A DNA stretch of 64,000 nt from Pseudomonadales bacterium (GCA_012103505.1 WLWP01000003.1:83767-147766), one strand, 5' to 3'. Counted from the first letter of the stretch, positions 38,554 through 48,035 are shown. Program-made: numbers and translations. The notes: generated by a model from the sequence alone, not told the origin.

Positions 38554-40091
38554 ATTTCAAAAAATGGTTATCGACCGCCTTAATCCTGTTTGTTGGCGGA
38601 GTTTTAGCACTCATAGTGACACTGGTGCTTGTGCTCGATGCGCCCACGCCATTGCGGCATGGCATCGAACTGGCAGCTTTGTCACTTGAAGAGGCCGATG
38701 TTCAATCAACGCTTAACGTTGTCGAAAAGCAGCGACGCCCAAATGTCGTGTTTATTCTCGCGGATGACCTCGGTTATGGGGACTTGCAGGTCTACGCCGA
38801 CACGCCCATCAAAACGCCTAGTCTGACGCGTTTGGCGGATGAGGGGATGCGCTTCGATAACTTCTATGCACCGGCGCCGTTGTGCTCCCCGTCTAGAGCC
38901 GGTTTCCCCCCAGGCCCAGGCGGATTTCAGGAGTGGTTGGGCGAGCGAGGGAGTGCTGTGCTTGCCGCGCTCGGCACGTTGGATATGCGTGACGGTGGTA
39001 ACTTGGTCAATGGCCTGCCGCTATTTGAGCTCACGATCGCAGAAGGTTTGAAACAGGCTGGGTATCGCACTGGGATCGTCGGTAAGTGGCATCTTGGTGA
39101 TTTCAAGCGGTGGCCAGAATTTCACCCATCGCAACACGGCTTTGATTATTTCGCCGGTTTTAATGCGTCCAATGATGATTGGCCCGCCGCGTACTTCGAA
39201 GGGCATGAGGAGATTGTTGAAGACATCGGCATTGATCAATCGCACTACACGCAAGTGTTCACGGAAAAGTCGATTGAGTTTGTTGAACGACACGCGCAGT
39301 CACCTTTCTTTCTCATGGTGTCTCACAAGGATCCTCATCAACCTTTTTTCCCTTCCGCTGACTTCGCGGGTCAATCAGACGCGGGCCCGTACGGGGATGC
39401 CGTTGAAGAATTAGATGCGAGTGTCGGCGAGATCCTCGCTGCGCTCGAACGCTTGGGCGTGGCGGATCATACACTTGTGGTTTTTGCCAGTGACAACGGC
39501 CCTTGGTATGAGGGCAGTGCTGGTGCGTTGCGGGGTAGGAAGGGGGTTTCTCATGACGGCGGATACAAAGTACCTTTTATCGTCCGCTACCCGGCGGTGA
39601 TCGGTGCGAACGAAGTGGAATCTGTACCGGTGACCGGTCTAGATCTGCTCCCAACGATCTTTGGTTTTGCTGGCGTTGATCTACCGCAAGATCGAACGAT
39701 TGACGGTGTGCGTCTGTTTAATGAGGCAGGCCAGATCGAGGTCGACCCGATGCGACCTATATTCATGTCGGCGGGTTTTGAGTTTGAAGCGGTTCGCTCT
39801 GGTGATCTGAAATTCTTAAGTCAAGCCAGTACGTATTTATGGCCCTTTCCGATCGATAAACCCGTCGGTATTGGTGCTGCGCTTGCGCCTCGATACACAC
39901 CTGCAGACGGCGACTTTACGATCGATAAGCTCAAACATTGGCCAAGTCTTTATGACTTGTCGGTCGATACGTCGGAATCGTACGACATCTCTCCGAACGA
40001 ACCAGAAAAAACAGAGGCCATGAGTCGCTTACTCAAGGATTGGAACCGCGATTTTTTGAGGGATGTGTCTGGGACGGAAGGGCGTGAGTGA
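38550..40091 (+). CDS. Membrane-anchored sulfatase with an odd segment after the active site
   Basis: 513 residues. An N-terminal helix (ALILFVGGVLALIVTLVLVL) anchors it, with the domain outside. It has metal site ILADDLGYGD, activation motif CSPSRAG, GKWHLGD and second metal site FASDNGPW. The segment after CSPSRAG normally reads LLTGR-x-P-x-R-x-G; here it reads FPPGPGGFQEWLG. A neighbouring frame at about 38925-38940 reads DFRSGW, closer to consensus. A compensated pair of frameshifts beginning at the run of six C (38907-38912) is possible. Otherwise complete. Last gene of the redox operon; ATGA overlap with the TRIC gene. Confidence 0.85.
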   Translation: MNFKKWLSTALILFVGGVLALIVTLVLVLDAPTPLRHGIELAALSLEEADVQSTLNVVEKQRRPNVVFILADDLGYGDLQVYADTPIKTPSLTRLADEGMRFDNFYAPAPLCSPSRAGFPPGPGGFQEWLGERGSAVLAALGTLDMRDGGNLVNGLPLFELTIAEGLKQAGYRTGIVGKWHLGDFKRWPEFHPSQHGFDYFAGFNASNDDWPAAYFEGHEEIVEDIGIDQSHYTQVFTEKSIEFVERHAQSPFFLMVSHKDPHQPFFPSADFAGQSDAGPYGDAVEELDASVGEILAALERLGVADHTLVVFASDNGPWYEGSAGALRGRKGVSHDGGYKVPFIVRYPAVIGANEVESVPVTGLDLLPTIFGFAGVDLPQDRTIDGVRLFNEAGQIEVDPMRPIFMSAGFEFEAVRSGDLKFLSQASTYLWPFPIDKPVGIGAALAPRYTPADGDFTIDKLKHWPSLYDLSVDTSESYDISPNEPEKTEAMSRLLKDWNRDFLRDVSGTEGRE

Positions 40092-40140
40092 GGGATGCGT
40101 AGTTTGAAGCCCTTACGCTTTCGGTGGATCGGCTGTGTTT

Positions 40141-40767
40141 TCAGAGTTCGGGTGTGATGCCGAGGTATTGCCACACCAAACGCACCAGTTGTTTTTCGAA
40201 TTCGTCGTTATCGAAGAGCTCAGGTTGGAATACGACCGCATTTTGGACAACACCGAGGACTGAGCTCATGAGTACAAATGTTCCGATATCGCTAAATTGC
40301 GGGGGCAGTTCTCGTCCGCTATGTAATGCGGCTTCTTCAAATTTTGATTTGATCAGTTTCCCGATGAGACTGTCGTTGGGGTTTTGCCGGGTGGTCGCGA
40401 ACATGGTTTGTACGATGAACGATCGTGCATTCGCCCTGGATTTATGAGATTCGATCAGCGAGCGGACAATACTTTCGATGGTTTCAAGAATCGTATCTTG
40501 GGATCCAGCTTCGAGTCCCTTGCGAATGTCTTCGACCAGCTGTCGACGATAGGTACGAAGAATCGACGCCATTATTTCTTCTTTATTAGAGAAATACTGA
40601 TAGAGGGTCCCAACCGATACACCGGCACGATCGGCGACGTGATTGGTCGATGTACCTTCGTAACCCAGCTCGTCAAAAACCTGAATCGCCGCTTCCAAAA
40701 TGGTCGCAACTGTCTGTTTTCCACGCTCTTGTGTGGGTTTTTTCCTAACGTTATCGACGGCTTGCAT
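40141..40767 (-). CDS. TetR-family repressor
   Basis: 208 residues. The N-terminal helix-turn-helix is complete (GTSTNHVADRAGVSVGTLYQYFSNKEEI, residues about 38-65), and the C-terminal ligand domain is helical. It diverges from the fatty acid hydroxylase gene across 96 bases that hold a TTCGT-(7)-ACGAA repeat. It probably represses that gene and itself, with a lipid-like ligand; both are inferences. Confidence 0.9.
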   Translation of the reverse strand: MQAVDNVRKKPTQERGKQTVATILEAAIQVFDELGYEGTSTNHVADRAGVSVGTLYQYFSNKEEIMASILRTYRRQLVEDIRKGLEAGSQDTILETIESIVRSLIESHKSRANARSFIVQTMFATTRQNPNDSLIGKLIKSKFEEAALHSGRELPPQFSDIGTFVLMSSVLGVVQNAVVFQPELFDNDEFEKQLVRLVWQYLGITPEL

Positions 40768-40824
40768 ATTTTTTGTCCGATGCTGATTTTGCAGAAGTAT
40801 GCGAGTACTGAAACCTGAATAATA

Positions 40825-40841
40825 TTCGTATAATAAACGAA
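40825..40841. promoter_or_regulatory. TTCGT-(7)-ACGAA palindrome, TetR operator candidate
   Basis: Perfect 5-base half-sites around an AT-rich centre (TTCGTATAATAAACGAA). The centre TATAAT-like sequence could be the -10 box of the plus-strand gene, so binding would block polymerase. It lies 22 bases before the hydroxylase start and 57 bases before the TetR start. Confidence 0.5.
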
Positions 40842-40863
40842 ATCCAAGAGAAGGATATAGATT

Positions 40864-41775
40864 GTGTCAACAGCATTAAATTTCTTACCCATATTCCTCA
40901 GTCTGATACTGATTGAATATGTTGTCGGGCGCTTCAAAGGCCGCTCGCTCTATTCCCGCACTGAATCCGGTTTGAGCATCGGTATCGCATTGGGTCAACA
41001 GCTCATTCGCTATCTGGGCCTAAGCCTACGTGCTGCCATGCTCTTCCTTCTATGGGAATTCAAGTTGTTTGAGTTACCTAAAGACAATATCGGGTATTGG
41101 GTCGCACTCTTCTTTTCCGTGGAGTTCACCTACTACTGGTTTCACCGTATGAGTCACGAAGTGAGATGGTTTTGGGCCAACCACTCGGTACATCATTCGA
41201 TTGAAGAAATGAACATCCTGGCGGCGATCCGCTTTGGATGGACGGGGTGGATCAGTGGCGCTTTCATTTTCCATGCACCCTTAGCCATTATTGGATTTCA
41301 CCCTGTACATATTGCGCTCATGTTGGGATTGAACCTGGCTTATCAAAGTTGGATTCACACAACACTGATCGGCAAGCTGCCGCTGATAGAAGGCATATTG
41401 AACACACCGAGTGCGCACCGTGTTCATCATGCGAGCAACGCGGACTATCTGGATCGCAATCACGGTGGTGTCACCATGATCTTTGATCGGGTTTTTGGCA
41501 CTTACGTCGAAGAGCGCGAAGATACACCGGTTGAGTTTGGACTCGTCAAACCAGCACCTAGTAAAAATATTTTTCGGGTGACCTTGAACGAATGGATTCG
41601 GATGGTTGCTGACCTACGCAGCAGCCCGATAAAGCACTGGCCTGGCTATCTATTTGGACCACCCGGTTGGGCGCCAGATGGACAAGGCATCACCAGTAAA
41701 GACCTACGAGATCAGTACCGATTGGAGCACCCGAACCAAGTGTCGCCGGTCAAGCTAGATCAAAGTTATACCTAA
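40864..41775 (+). CDS. Fatty acid hydroxylase / sterol desaturase family di-iron membrane enzyme
   Basis: 303 residues. The eight-histidine di-iron set is visible as HRMSH, HSVHH, a single His (SWIHT) and HRVHH, between membrane helices at about 5-25, 40-65 and 125-160. The family hydroxylates or desaturates sterols, carotenoids or lipid tails, or cleaves ether lipids. GTG 40864 has AGAGAAGG upstream. It is probably controlled by the divergent TetR gene. A small secreted-protein gene follows 53 bases later. Confidence 0.9.
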   Translation: MSTALNFLPIFLSLILIEYVVGRFKGRSLYSRTESGLSIGIALGQQLIRYLGLSLRAAMLFLLWEFKLFELPKDNIGYWVALFFSVEFTYYWFHRMSHEVRWFWANHSVHHSIEEMNILAAIRFGWTGWISGAFIFHAPLAIIGFHPVHIALMLGLNLAYQSWIHTTLIGKLPLIEGILNTPSAHRVHHASNADYLDRNHGGVTMIFDRVFGTYVEEREDTPVEFGLVKPAPSKNIFRVTLNEWIRMVADLRSSPIKHWPGYLFGPPGWAPDGQGITSKDLRDQYRLEHPNQVSPVKLDQSYT

Positions 41776-41828
41776 GGCGGAAGAACGCCACGGAATAAGA
41801 TCCTAAGTAACCTATTGGAGGTACCACA

Positions 41829-42191
41829 ATGAATTTAAAAAGAATCACGCTATTGCTCATCGCCTGTCTCACAGCCCCAACCATTTATGCTGACGCAGTT
41901 GGCGTATGGGATGTCACAACCACGACAAAGCGTGCTGATCTGAAAACAGAACTTCACATTGAGCTGCAGGATGGTGCTTTCAAGGCCACCGTGACACCGC
42001 CTCAAAGGGGCAAGGCTTCAGTAGATAACTTCAAAGTCGATGGCGACAAAATCGAATTCACTTTGCTTCGTTCGATTCGTGGTCGTAGCTTCAGTTTCGA
42101 CCACGCCGGAACGATTGAGGGTGACAAGTTCTCAGGTGAAGCCAAGACGGCGAAAGGCAAACTCATTCCTTTTGAAGGGATTCGACGTTGA
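41829..42191 (+). CDS. Small secreted beta-rich protein
   Basis: 120 residues with a signal peptide (ITLLLIACLTAPTIYA), then VGVWDVTTTTKRADLKTELHIEL. The alternating strands and the ending GEAKTAKGKLIPFEGIRR resemble short META/lipocalin-like beta-sheet proteins found beside catabolic genes. No catalytic motif is seen. GGAGG precedes the ATG. It may share the transcript of the hydroxylase gene. Confidence 0.75.
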   Translation: MNLKRITLLLIACLTAPTIYADAVGVWDVTTTTKRADLKTELHIELQDGAFKATVTPPQRGKASVDNFKVDGDKIEFTLLRSIRGRSFSFDHAGTIEGDKFSGEAKTAKGKLIPFEGIRR

Positions 42192-42618
42192 GCATCAGAT
42201 TTTATCTGACGCGCCTTATCGGGTCTGATTCGAGACCATGAACGCGCACTTGCCCGTAATGCTCGCGATCGGAATGCTCGGGATGGCCATCACCGAGGAT
42301 TCAATGGCATTGGAGCCGGGAACCTTGGTGCCGTTGGTTGCAGAGCATGAGAGTGATCCGAAGCAAAGGGGTTGTGAGTCGGTGGGTGATTCGTCTTCTT
42401 GTATCGCTTCTAGCCCAGCGGCCAGGGAAGCACTGCCGTCAGTTGCGCACCGCATGCGTCATCGCAATCTCGTCTCTTCTCAACATCGGCAAATGCGGCT
42501 GCGACGTCTGCAGCGAACACATAAAACCAAACTGATACAGAGGAAACGTTAGAGAAAGATTGAACGCTGTCACTCAGCGTTCCTTAACGTATAAACAAAC
42601 AAGCAAGAGAACGTCACC
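42192..42618. other. Intergenic region with a hairpin before the 42619 gene
   Basis: No convincing gene. A plus-strand frame (42238-42552) and a minus-strand frame (42216-42455) overlap here, and neither resembles a known protein or has a good ribosome site. An 8-base perfect stem (42562-42569 with 42575-42582, loop TCACT) ends 36 bases before the next start. It could be a terminator-like or mRNA-stability structure, but no T run follows. Confidence 0.3.
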
Positions 42619-43671
42619 ATGAACTTTGTACCCAAACTTTCGATATTTATTACTGCCCTGTCTATTGCGGTGTGTGGCGTGGCTGCGCCTAACGCGGATC
42701 TATCAGGGACATACGACAGCGGTACTGTCACGCCTTTGGAGCGTCCAGAAGCGTTTGGTGATAAGCAGTTCATGTCCGCGGAAGAAGCACAATCCACGTT
42801 GGCTGCGTTGGAAGAGAAGCGTCGATTAGCCAATCAAGAAAGTGATCCTGATCGAGGTGCTCCGGTCGTAGGCGGTGATGGCAACCTAAATTCTGGTGCA
42901 GGCGGCGTCGGTGGCTACAACCAATTCTGGGTGGATCCGGGTTCGGTGCTGTCGGAGGTTGATGGCAAAGTCCGAACGTCGATCATTTATGAACCGACCA
43001 ATGGTCGAAGACCCAAGTTTACTTTTGATGCGCTGATGAAGTTGGCGGACACGTACCGATCCTATCGCACACCGAATGACGGGACTGCGAATTGGTTAGC
43101 CAAAAGGGGGCCGGGGCCATACGACGGTCCGGAAAGTCTGGCGCCGCCAGAACGCTGCCTCATGAGCTTCACGCCAAGCGTGCCGAATATTCCTGGGCTC
43201 TACAACAACTACAGAAGAATTGTGCAGACAGATTCGCACGTCATGATTCTGAACGAGATGGTGCATGATGCACGTATCATCCGTATCGATTCAGCGCATG
43301 CACCAGGCGCACTCAAGTCGCGCCTAGGCGACTCCGTGGGTCACTGGGAGGGGAATACTTTGGTGGTGAATACCAAGAATTTTTCTTCTGTGAATTCACT
43401 GCCAGGTGCTGACGAAAACTTGGAAGTAACGGAGTACCTGACCCGATTGGATGATGGCAACCTACACTATCGCTTTACCATCGTTGACCCCAGTGCTTGG
43501 AAAGAGCAGTGGAGTGGTGAATACATTTGGCAGTCTAAAAACGAAGACAAGGTCTATGAGTATGCGTGCCATGAGGGCAACTATGCGATGAAAGGGATCT
43601 TACAAGGTGCCAGATTGCTTGAAAAAGAGACGCTGGCAAAAGAGAAGACAGAGACGCCGAATGCCTCTTAA
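42619..43671 (+). CDS. Secreted hypothetical protein of a recurring family
   Basis: 350 residues with a signal peptide (LSIFITALSIAVCGVAA). Conserved-looking blocks are PPERCLMSFTPSVPNIPGLYNN, ILNEMVHDARIIRID and LGDSVGHWEGNTLVVNTKNF. Proteins with these blocks are common and often duplicated in marine and sterol- or terpenoid-degrading bacteria, but no function is established to my knowledge. The two cysteines (CLMSF, YACHEG) may pair. It is followed 47 bases later by the crotonase gene. Confidence 0.75.
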   Translation: MNFVPKLSIFITALSIAVCGVAAPNADLSGTYDSGTVTPLERPEAFGDKQFMSAEEAQSTLAALEEKRRLANQESDPDRGAPVVGGDGNLNSGAGGVGGYNQFWVDPGSVLSEVDGKVRTSIIYEPTNGRRPKFTFDALMKLADTYRSYRTPNDGTANWLAKRGPGPYDGPESLAPPERCLMSFTPSVPNIPGLYNNYRRIVQTDSHVMILNEMVHDARIIRIDSAHAPGALKSRLGDSVGHWEGNTLVVNTKNFSSVNSLPGADENLEVTEYLTRLDDGNLHYRFTIVDPSAWKEQWSGEYIWQSKNEDKVYEYACHEGNYAMKGILQGARLLEKETLAKEKTETPNAS

Positions 43672-43718
43672 CAGATTAACGGCATTGCATCCCCATCAAT
43701 TACGCACCGGAACCTAGT

Positions 43719-44492
43719 ATGAGTACAGTTCTATCTGAGCAAGTGGGTGAAGTGACGGAAGTCACGATTAATCGACCGGAGGTTCGAAACGCGGTCGATG
43801 CGCCCACTTCAACGTTGTTGGCCGATGCCTTTTCTGCGTTTGATCAAGATGACAGTCAGAAGGTCGCCATCTTAGTCGGCGCGGGTGACACGTTCTGCGC
43901 AGGGGCGGATCTCAAAGCCACAGCAACGGGACAGGGGCGAGGGGTTCGGCGAAAAGAAGATGGACCGATGGGTCCGACGCGAATGTTACTCAGCAAACCG
44001 GTGATTGCAGCGGTTGAAGGGTATGCGGTTGCGGGTGGGCTTGAGCTGGCCGCTTGGTGTGATTTGCGGGTCGCTTCAAAGGAGGCTGTTTTTGGCGCTT
44101 ATTGTCGTCGGTGGGGTGTACCGCTCGTGGATGGTGGCACGATCCGACTCACAAGACTCCTAGGACATTCTCATGCGCTTGATTTGATCCTGACGGGACG
44201 TGGCGTGAGTGGAGATGAAGCGAGGTTGATGGGGTTGGCTAATCGGCTGACTGCACCGGGGGAGGCACTCTCTGGCGCCATGGAAATGGCAGAACAGCTA
44301 TGCAAGTTCCCCCAACTGTGTATGCGTAACGACCGATTGTCGTCCTATCAACAATGGTCGCTTCCGTTAGATGAAGCGATATCGAACGAATTTCAACTGG
44401 GCAGAGCGGTCATCGAATCTGGTGAAACTCGTGAAGGCGCTAAACGCTTTGCATCAGGTAAAGGTCGTGGTGGAAACTTTGAAGATATTTAA
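43719..44492 (+). CDS. Enoyl-CoA hydratase/isomerase (crotonase) family enzyme
   Basis: 257 residues. The oxyanion-hole peptides are DTFCAGADLKAT and AVEGYAVAGGLELAAWCDL. The region where the first catalytic glutamate normally lies reads RRWGVPLVDGGTIRLTRLLG, and the usual Glu there appears to be Val-Asp. Hydratase chemistry is therefore uncertain; isomerase, hydrolase or decarboxylase activity is possible. It would act on an acyl-CoA made by the ligase or CoA-transferase of the region. Its 3' end overlaps the quinoprotein gene. Confidence 0.87.
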   Translation: MSTVLSEQVGEVTEVTINRPEVRNAVDAPTSTLLADAFSAFDQDDSQKVAILVGAGDTFCAGADLKATATGQGRGVRRKEDGPMGPTRMLLSKPVIAAVEGYAVAGGLELAAWCDLRVASKEAVFGAYCRRWGVPLVDGGTIRLTRLLGHSHALDLILTGRGVSGDEARLMGLANRLTAPGEALSGAMEMAEQLCKFPQLCMRNDRLSSYQQWSLPLDEAISNEFQLGRAVIESGETREGAKRFASGKGRGGNFEDI

Positions 44493-45688
44493 GATTGGCG
44501 CCTGTCTAGGTGTTGTCTTGTGTGTTCATTCAGTCTCAGCTCAAGCGGATTGCGACGCTCGACCGAGTGTTGAACAGTTTTATCAGACTGGATGGGGCAT
44601 TGATGACAAGAGCCAGCGTTTTCAAACCCACACGAGCATTGGGGTAGATAACGCGCATAAGCTTGAACTCAAATGGGCTTATGGATTTGGCAATAAAACA
44701 CCGCGCGTCTTTCCGCTTGTCAGTGAAGACACGATATTTGTCGGCGATGGAAATGTCGGCGTTGTAGCCCTCGATCGAAACACAGGCTGCACGCGTTGGA
44801 TCAATGAATCGATTCAGGATGCTGCAACCGCAATCGCGCACGGGGTCGTAGACGGTAAGACCGTTCTTGTGCTCGCAGGGCGTCGATCCGGCATTTTTGC
44901 CCTAGATGCGGCAAGCGGCGAGACGCTGTGGCGCAAAAAACTGGATAGTGATAATCCAGTGCCGATGTACTCAGGCAGTCCGTTGGTGTTTGAGAATCAG
45001 GTGTTTGTACCACTCTCATCCATGGAAATAGGACTGTCGGTCAATCCATTCTATGGGTGCTGCACGACCAGCGGTGCCATGGCGGCACTTGACCTTGAGA
45101 CCGGTGAAACCAATTGGTACAAACGTACGATTCCTCAGCAGCCGAAAGTCACGGGCAAGCACTACCTCTTCGTGAACGAGTTTGGTCCGAGCGGGGCACC
45201 CGTATGGAACGCACCGACGTTGGATGCTAAACGACGACTCCTCTACTTTGGCACAGGCCAGAATTACAGTCATCCAACGACGGAGACTTCCGATGCGGTC
45301 ATTGCGTTGGATATCGACAGTGGCGAGACACGATGGGTTACGCAGTTCACTGAAGGGGATGCTTTCAACATGGCTTGTGGGCGTGGCGGAATTAACTGTC
45401 CAAATCCTACAGGACCCGACATAGACATCGGCGCGCCGCCGATTTTGGCGACGCTTGAAGACGGTCAGGAACTTGTTCTCGCGGGTCAGAAGTCGGGAGA
45501 TGTGTGGGCCTTGAATCCAGAGAGCGGTGAGATCGAGTGGCACACTCGAATTGGCCGGGGCGATCGACGCCCATGGTCCGCTTTTGGCGGATGGGCTGCT
45601 GATCGCCGTATCTGGGTATGGATCGTTCCGAGAAAAACCTGGCAATGCTTTGTTGGTGTTTGAAGTTGTGGGTGCGGGCAATGAATGA
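44470..45688 (+). CDS. Exported quinoprotein (PQQ-type propeller), frameshifted near the C-terminus
   Basis: About 405 residues after correction. The signal peptide is IFKIGACLGVVLCVHSVSAQA. Propeller blades include VGVVALDRNTGCTRW and FALDAASGETLWRKKL. CCTTSG holds adjacent cysteines, like the ring-forming pair of PQQ dehydrogenases, and GTGQNYSHPTTETSDAVIALD is typical of the polyvinyl-alcohol-dehydrogenase-like group. Near 45556-45560 (GGGG) the frame shifts. The other frame gives AIDAHGPLLADGLLIAVSGYGSF and stops at 45686-45688, overlapping the RDD gene's ATG by 8 bases; as written it ends at 45663. GTG 44470 is chosen as start; others nearby are possible. Confidence 0.75.
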
Positions 45689-46157
45689 CGTTGTGGTTAC
45701 CGCCTCCTATGGTCGTCGTGTGCTCGCAACCTTGATCGATTTTGTCGTGGTACCGATAGTCAGCTTTCTGATCATGCTTGTCACGGGTGCCATGGAGAGT
45801 GCAGACGCCTACGCAGGATTGCAGCCCTTTTTACGCGGGATTGGTCTCGGTGTGGTGGGCTATCTTGTTGTGAACGGATGGTGGCTATTGCAGCGGGGGC
45901 AAACGCTCGGCAAGTTAGTTACAGGAATAAAAATCGTCACAGCTACAAGCGGTGAGAAGGCGCCTGTGTGGCGTTTGATTTTTTTGCGTGCGTTGTTCTT
46001 TCCACTTTTGTACTTACCGCTCGCCTTCTCGTTCATCGGATACTGGGCTTTCCTATTGCTCGTCGACCTGGGATTCTCTTTTCGAAAGGACAGACGTTGT
46101 TTGCATGATTGGGTTGCGGACACACGTGTTGTTTTAATTACTAGAAACCAAGCTTGA
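45681..46157 (+). CDS. RDD-family membrane protein
   Basis: 158 residues. YGRRVLATLIDFVVVPI carries the Arg...Asp of the RDD signature, followed by helices at about 15-38, 50-70 and 105-135 and the C-terminal DRRCLHDWVADTRVV. GQTLGKLVTGIKIV is typical. RDD proteins have no uniform function; some are transport-related or toxin/antitoxin-like. ATG 45681 matches the family's length and overlaps the corrected quinoprotein stop. The frame extends to 45618 only inside that gene. Confidence 0.85.
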   Translation: MNDVVVTASYGRRVLATLIDFVVVPIVSFLIMLVTGAMESADAYAGLQPFLRGIGLGVVGYLVVNGWWLLQRGQTLGKLVTGIKIVTATSGEKAPVWRLIFLRALFFPLLYLPLAFSFIGYWAFLLLVDLGFSFRKDRRCLHDWVADTRVVLITRNQA

Positions 46158-46217
46158 TGAGCGTACGTTCTTCGGCGCGTGTTGAACAACGTGCTGGATT
46201 TCTTTACTTCAGTACCG

Positions 46218-47093
46218 ATGAAATCACACAGGTTAGGATGCTTAGCATATGAACTCTCCGTTGTTTTTCCCAACGTTATGTATCGCGAAGGGCCCGACGC
46301 CGTGGCGAAGCTGCTGAACGGATTTGAAACTATTGGGTTTGATGGGATTGATATGTTCGATCACGTCGTCATGGGGTATCCAACAGAAAAACGCAGAGCA
46401 CCCGTTTACTCGCCTCAGATGCCCATCATGGAAGCTTTCATGATGTTGAGCTTCGCTGCTGCGCACACTCAAAAGGTCGCGCTGAGCACAACGGTATTAG
46501 TGCTTCCGCAACGGCACCCAACCTTAGTCGCGAAGCAGGTGAGCACCTTGGATACCCTGTCAGGTGGCCGTATCAAACTCGGTGTCGGCACGGGTTGGCA
46601 AAGATCTGAGTACGAGGTACAAGGCGCAGATTTTTCTACCCGTGGCAGCCGCATGGATGAGTGTATCGAGATACTGCGTAGTTACTGGCGGGATGAGCAT
46701 GTGAACTACGACGGTGAGCACTATCAGATTGATGAGATTGCGATGGAACCGAAACCGCCACAGGGTGGAAAGATACCCATTTGGATTGGTGGCACGAAAG
46801 GACCGGCCTTACTGCGGGATCTGCGGCATTACTTAGAGGAATACGATCGTGATCCAAGTGATGTCGGCCTACAAATCTCACTGTCTCCCGGACCTTTGGA
46901 CAAGGAAAAACGAAAGCGGTTTTTTGCTGATCCTGACTTGGTCCTGGATCGCATAGTCGAACTCAAAGCACTTGGTTTTGAGCAGTGTGCAATTGATTGT
47001 GTGCCGATCTTTCAACACGGATACCGGACGTCGGATGCATTGCTGGATTACTTGAATACGTTGTATCAGAAGGTTAAGCCTGAGCTCACGTGA
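46218..47093 (+). CDS. Luciferase-like (LLM) flavin-dependent oxidoreductase with internal deletion
   Basis: 291 residues. LLM features: FPNVMYREGPDAV, FDGIDMFDHVVMG, STTVLVLPQRHPTLVAKQVSTLDTLSGGRIKLGVGTGW. Typically an F420- or FMN-using monooxygenase. The segment after IPIWIGGTKG normally continues with about 25 residues including an IGDGW-type motif; here it jumps to PALLRDLRHYLEEY (near 46810), so a short in-frame piece appears deleted. The start is uncertain. ATG 46218 keeps the frame, but AGGTTAGGA followed by ATGAACTC at 46248 suggests an original MELSVVFPNV start that lost one G. Confidence 0.78.
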   Translation: MKSHRLGCLAYELSVVFPNVMYREGPDAVAKLLNGFETIGFDGIDMFDHVVMGYPTEKRRAPVYSPQMPIMEAFMMLSFAAAHTQKVALSTTVLVLPQRHPTLVAKQVSTLDTLSGGRIKLGVGTGWQRSEYEVQGADFSTRGSRMDECIEILRSYWRDEHVNYDGEHYQIDEIAMEPKPPQGGKIPIWIGGTKGPALLRDLRHYLEEYDRDPSDVGLQISLSPGPLDKEKRKRFFADPDLVLDRIVELKALGFEQCAIDCVPIFQHGYRTSDALLDYLNTLYQKVKPELT

Positions 47094-47144
47094 AGCGCTG
47101 GGTTTACTTGCTAATCGATATTGAGATGAGCGAACGGAGAGGCC

Positions 47145-48035
47145 ATGGCTGTTTTCATTGAAAGTCTCGCAAGCTATGTGCCTGCGAATCGGCTAGACAA
47201 TGACACGTTGTCCAAGCTCACCGATAAGTCACCGGCGTGGTTTTTGGAACGGACAGGTATTGGTGAACGGTCTCGCGCTGAGTCGAACGAAACCACGTCC
47301 TCCATGGCGATTGATTCCGTAGATCGCTTGATGCATGCGCATCCTGGTGCGCTGCAGGATGTTGATCTCATCATCGGGGCCAGCTATACACCGGATGATA
47401 CGCTGTCGAACATGGCCGCGCGGGTTCAACGCACTTTCGAGCTCGAAACTGCGCGAGTTTATTTCCTCTCTACAGCATGCACGTCGTTCATAAGTTGTCT
47501 TGAACTCGCCGAGCTTATGCTTGAAGCCGGTAAAGCCCATCGAGCGTTGATTGTCGTCTCTGAACACAACAGCAGATTTACGGAGGATGCCAATCCGTAT
47601 TCCGGACACCTTTGGGGCGATGGCGCCGCAGCGATTGTCGTTTCCAAGTCTGCGGAAAAAGCTAAGTTTAGAATCGAATACGCGGAATCGAGAGGCATGG
47701 CTTGTGCAGGATTGGGACCCGAGGCCATCACGTTGGATCCGACGCAAGGACAGCAAGGGTTGGTGATGGCGCATGGAAGAGATGTTTTCAATAACGCCTG
47801 CCGCCAGTTGGTCGCCGAGGTGAATACGGGCCTTGGCTCGTGCGGCCTAACGGCCCAAAATATTGATTGGTTTGTCCCGCATCAGGCAAACATGCGCATC
47901 ATCAACCAGGTTGCCAAGAATCTAAAACTCTCTCAGGATCGTTGCGTGATTACCATTGGCGAGCGGTGTCTCTTTAGATGCGCCTCGATTAATCAGCCAT
48001 TGGGCGACGCGTCGGCTTCCCTCTACTGCTTCTGA
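47145..48035 (+). pseudogene. Beta-ketoacyl-ACP synthase III-like gene, C-terminus replaced
   Basis: The N-terminal about 272 residues are a KASIII/thiolase fold protein: catalytic Cys in STACTSF (about residue 111), SGHLWGDGAAAIVV, and His in VPHQANMRIINQV. After DRCVITIG (about 47961) homology stops. The remaining 24 codons are the antisense of an acyl-CoA ligase gene. The catalytic Asn (normally GNTSAAS) is lost, so the enzyme should be inactive. ATG 47145 has GGAGAGG upstream. KASIII-like enzymes condense an acyl-CoA with malonyl-ACP; stand-alone ones also make alkyl ketones or quinolones. Confidence 0.78.

Noticed and set aside
42238..42552. 104-codon plus-strand frame with a hydrophobic start
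   Set aside because: No ribosome site, no family likeness, basic low-complexity end; recorded only as part of the intergenic entry.
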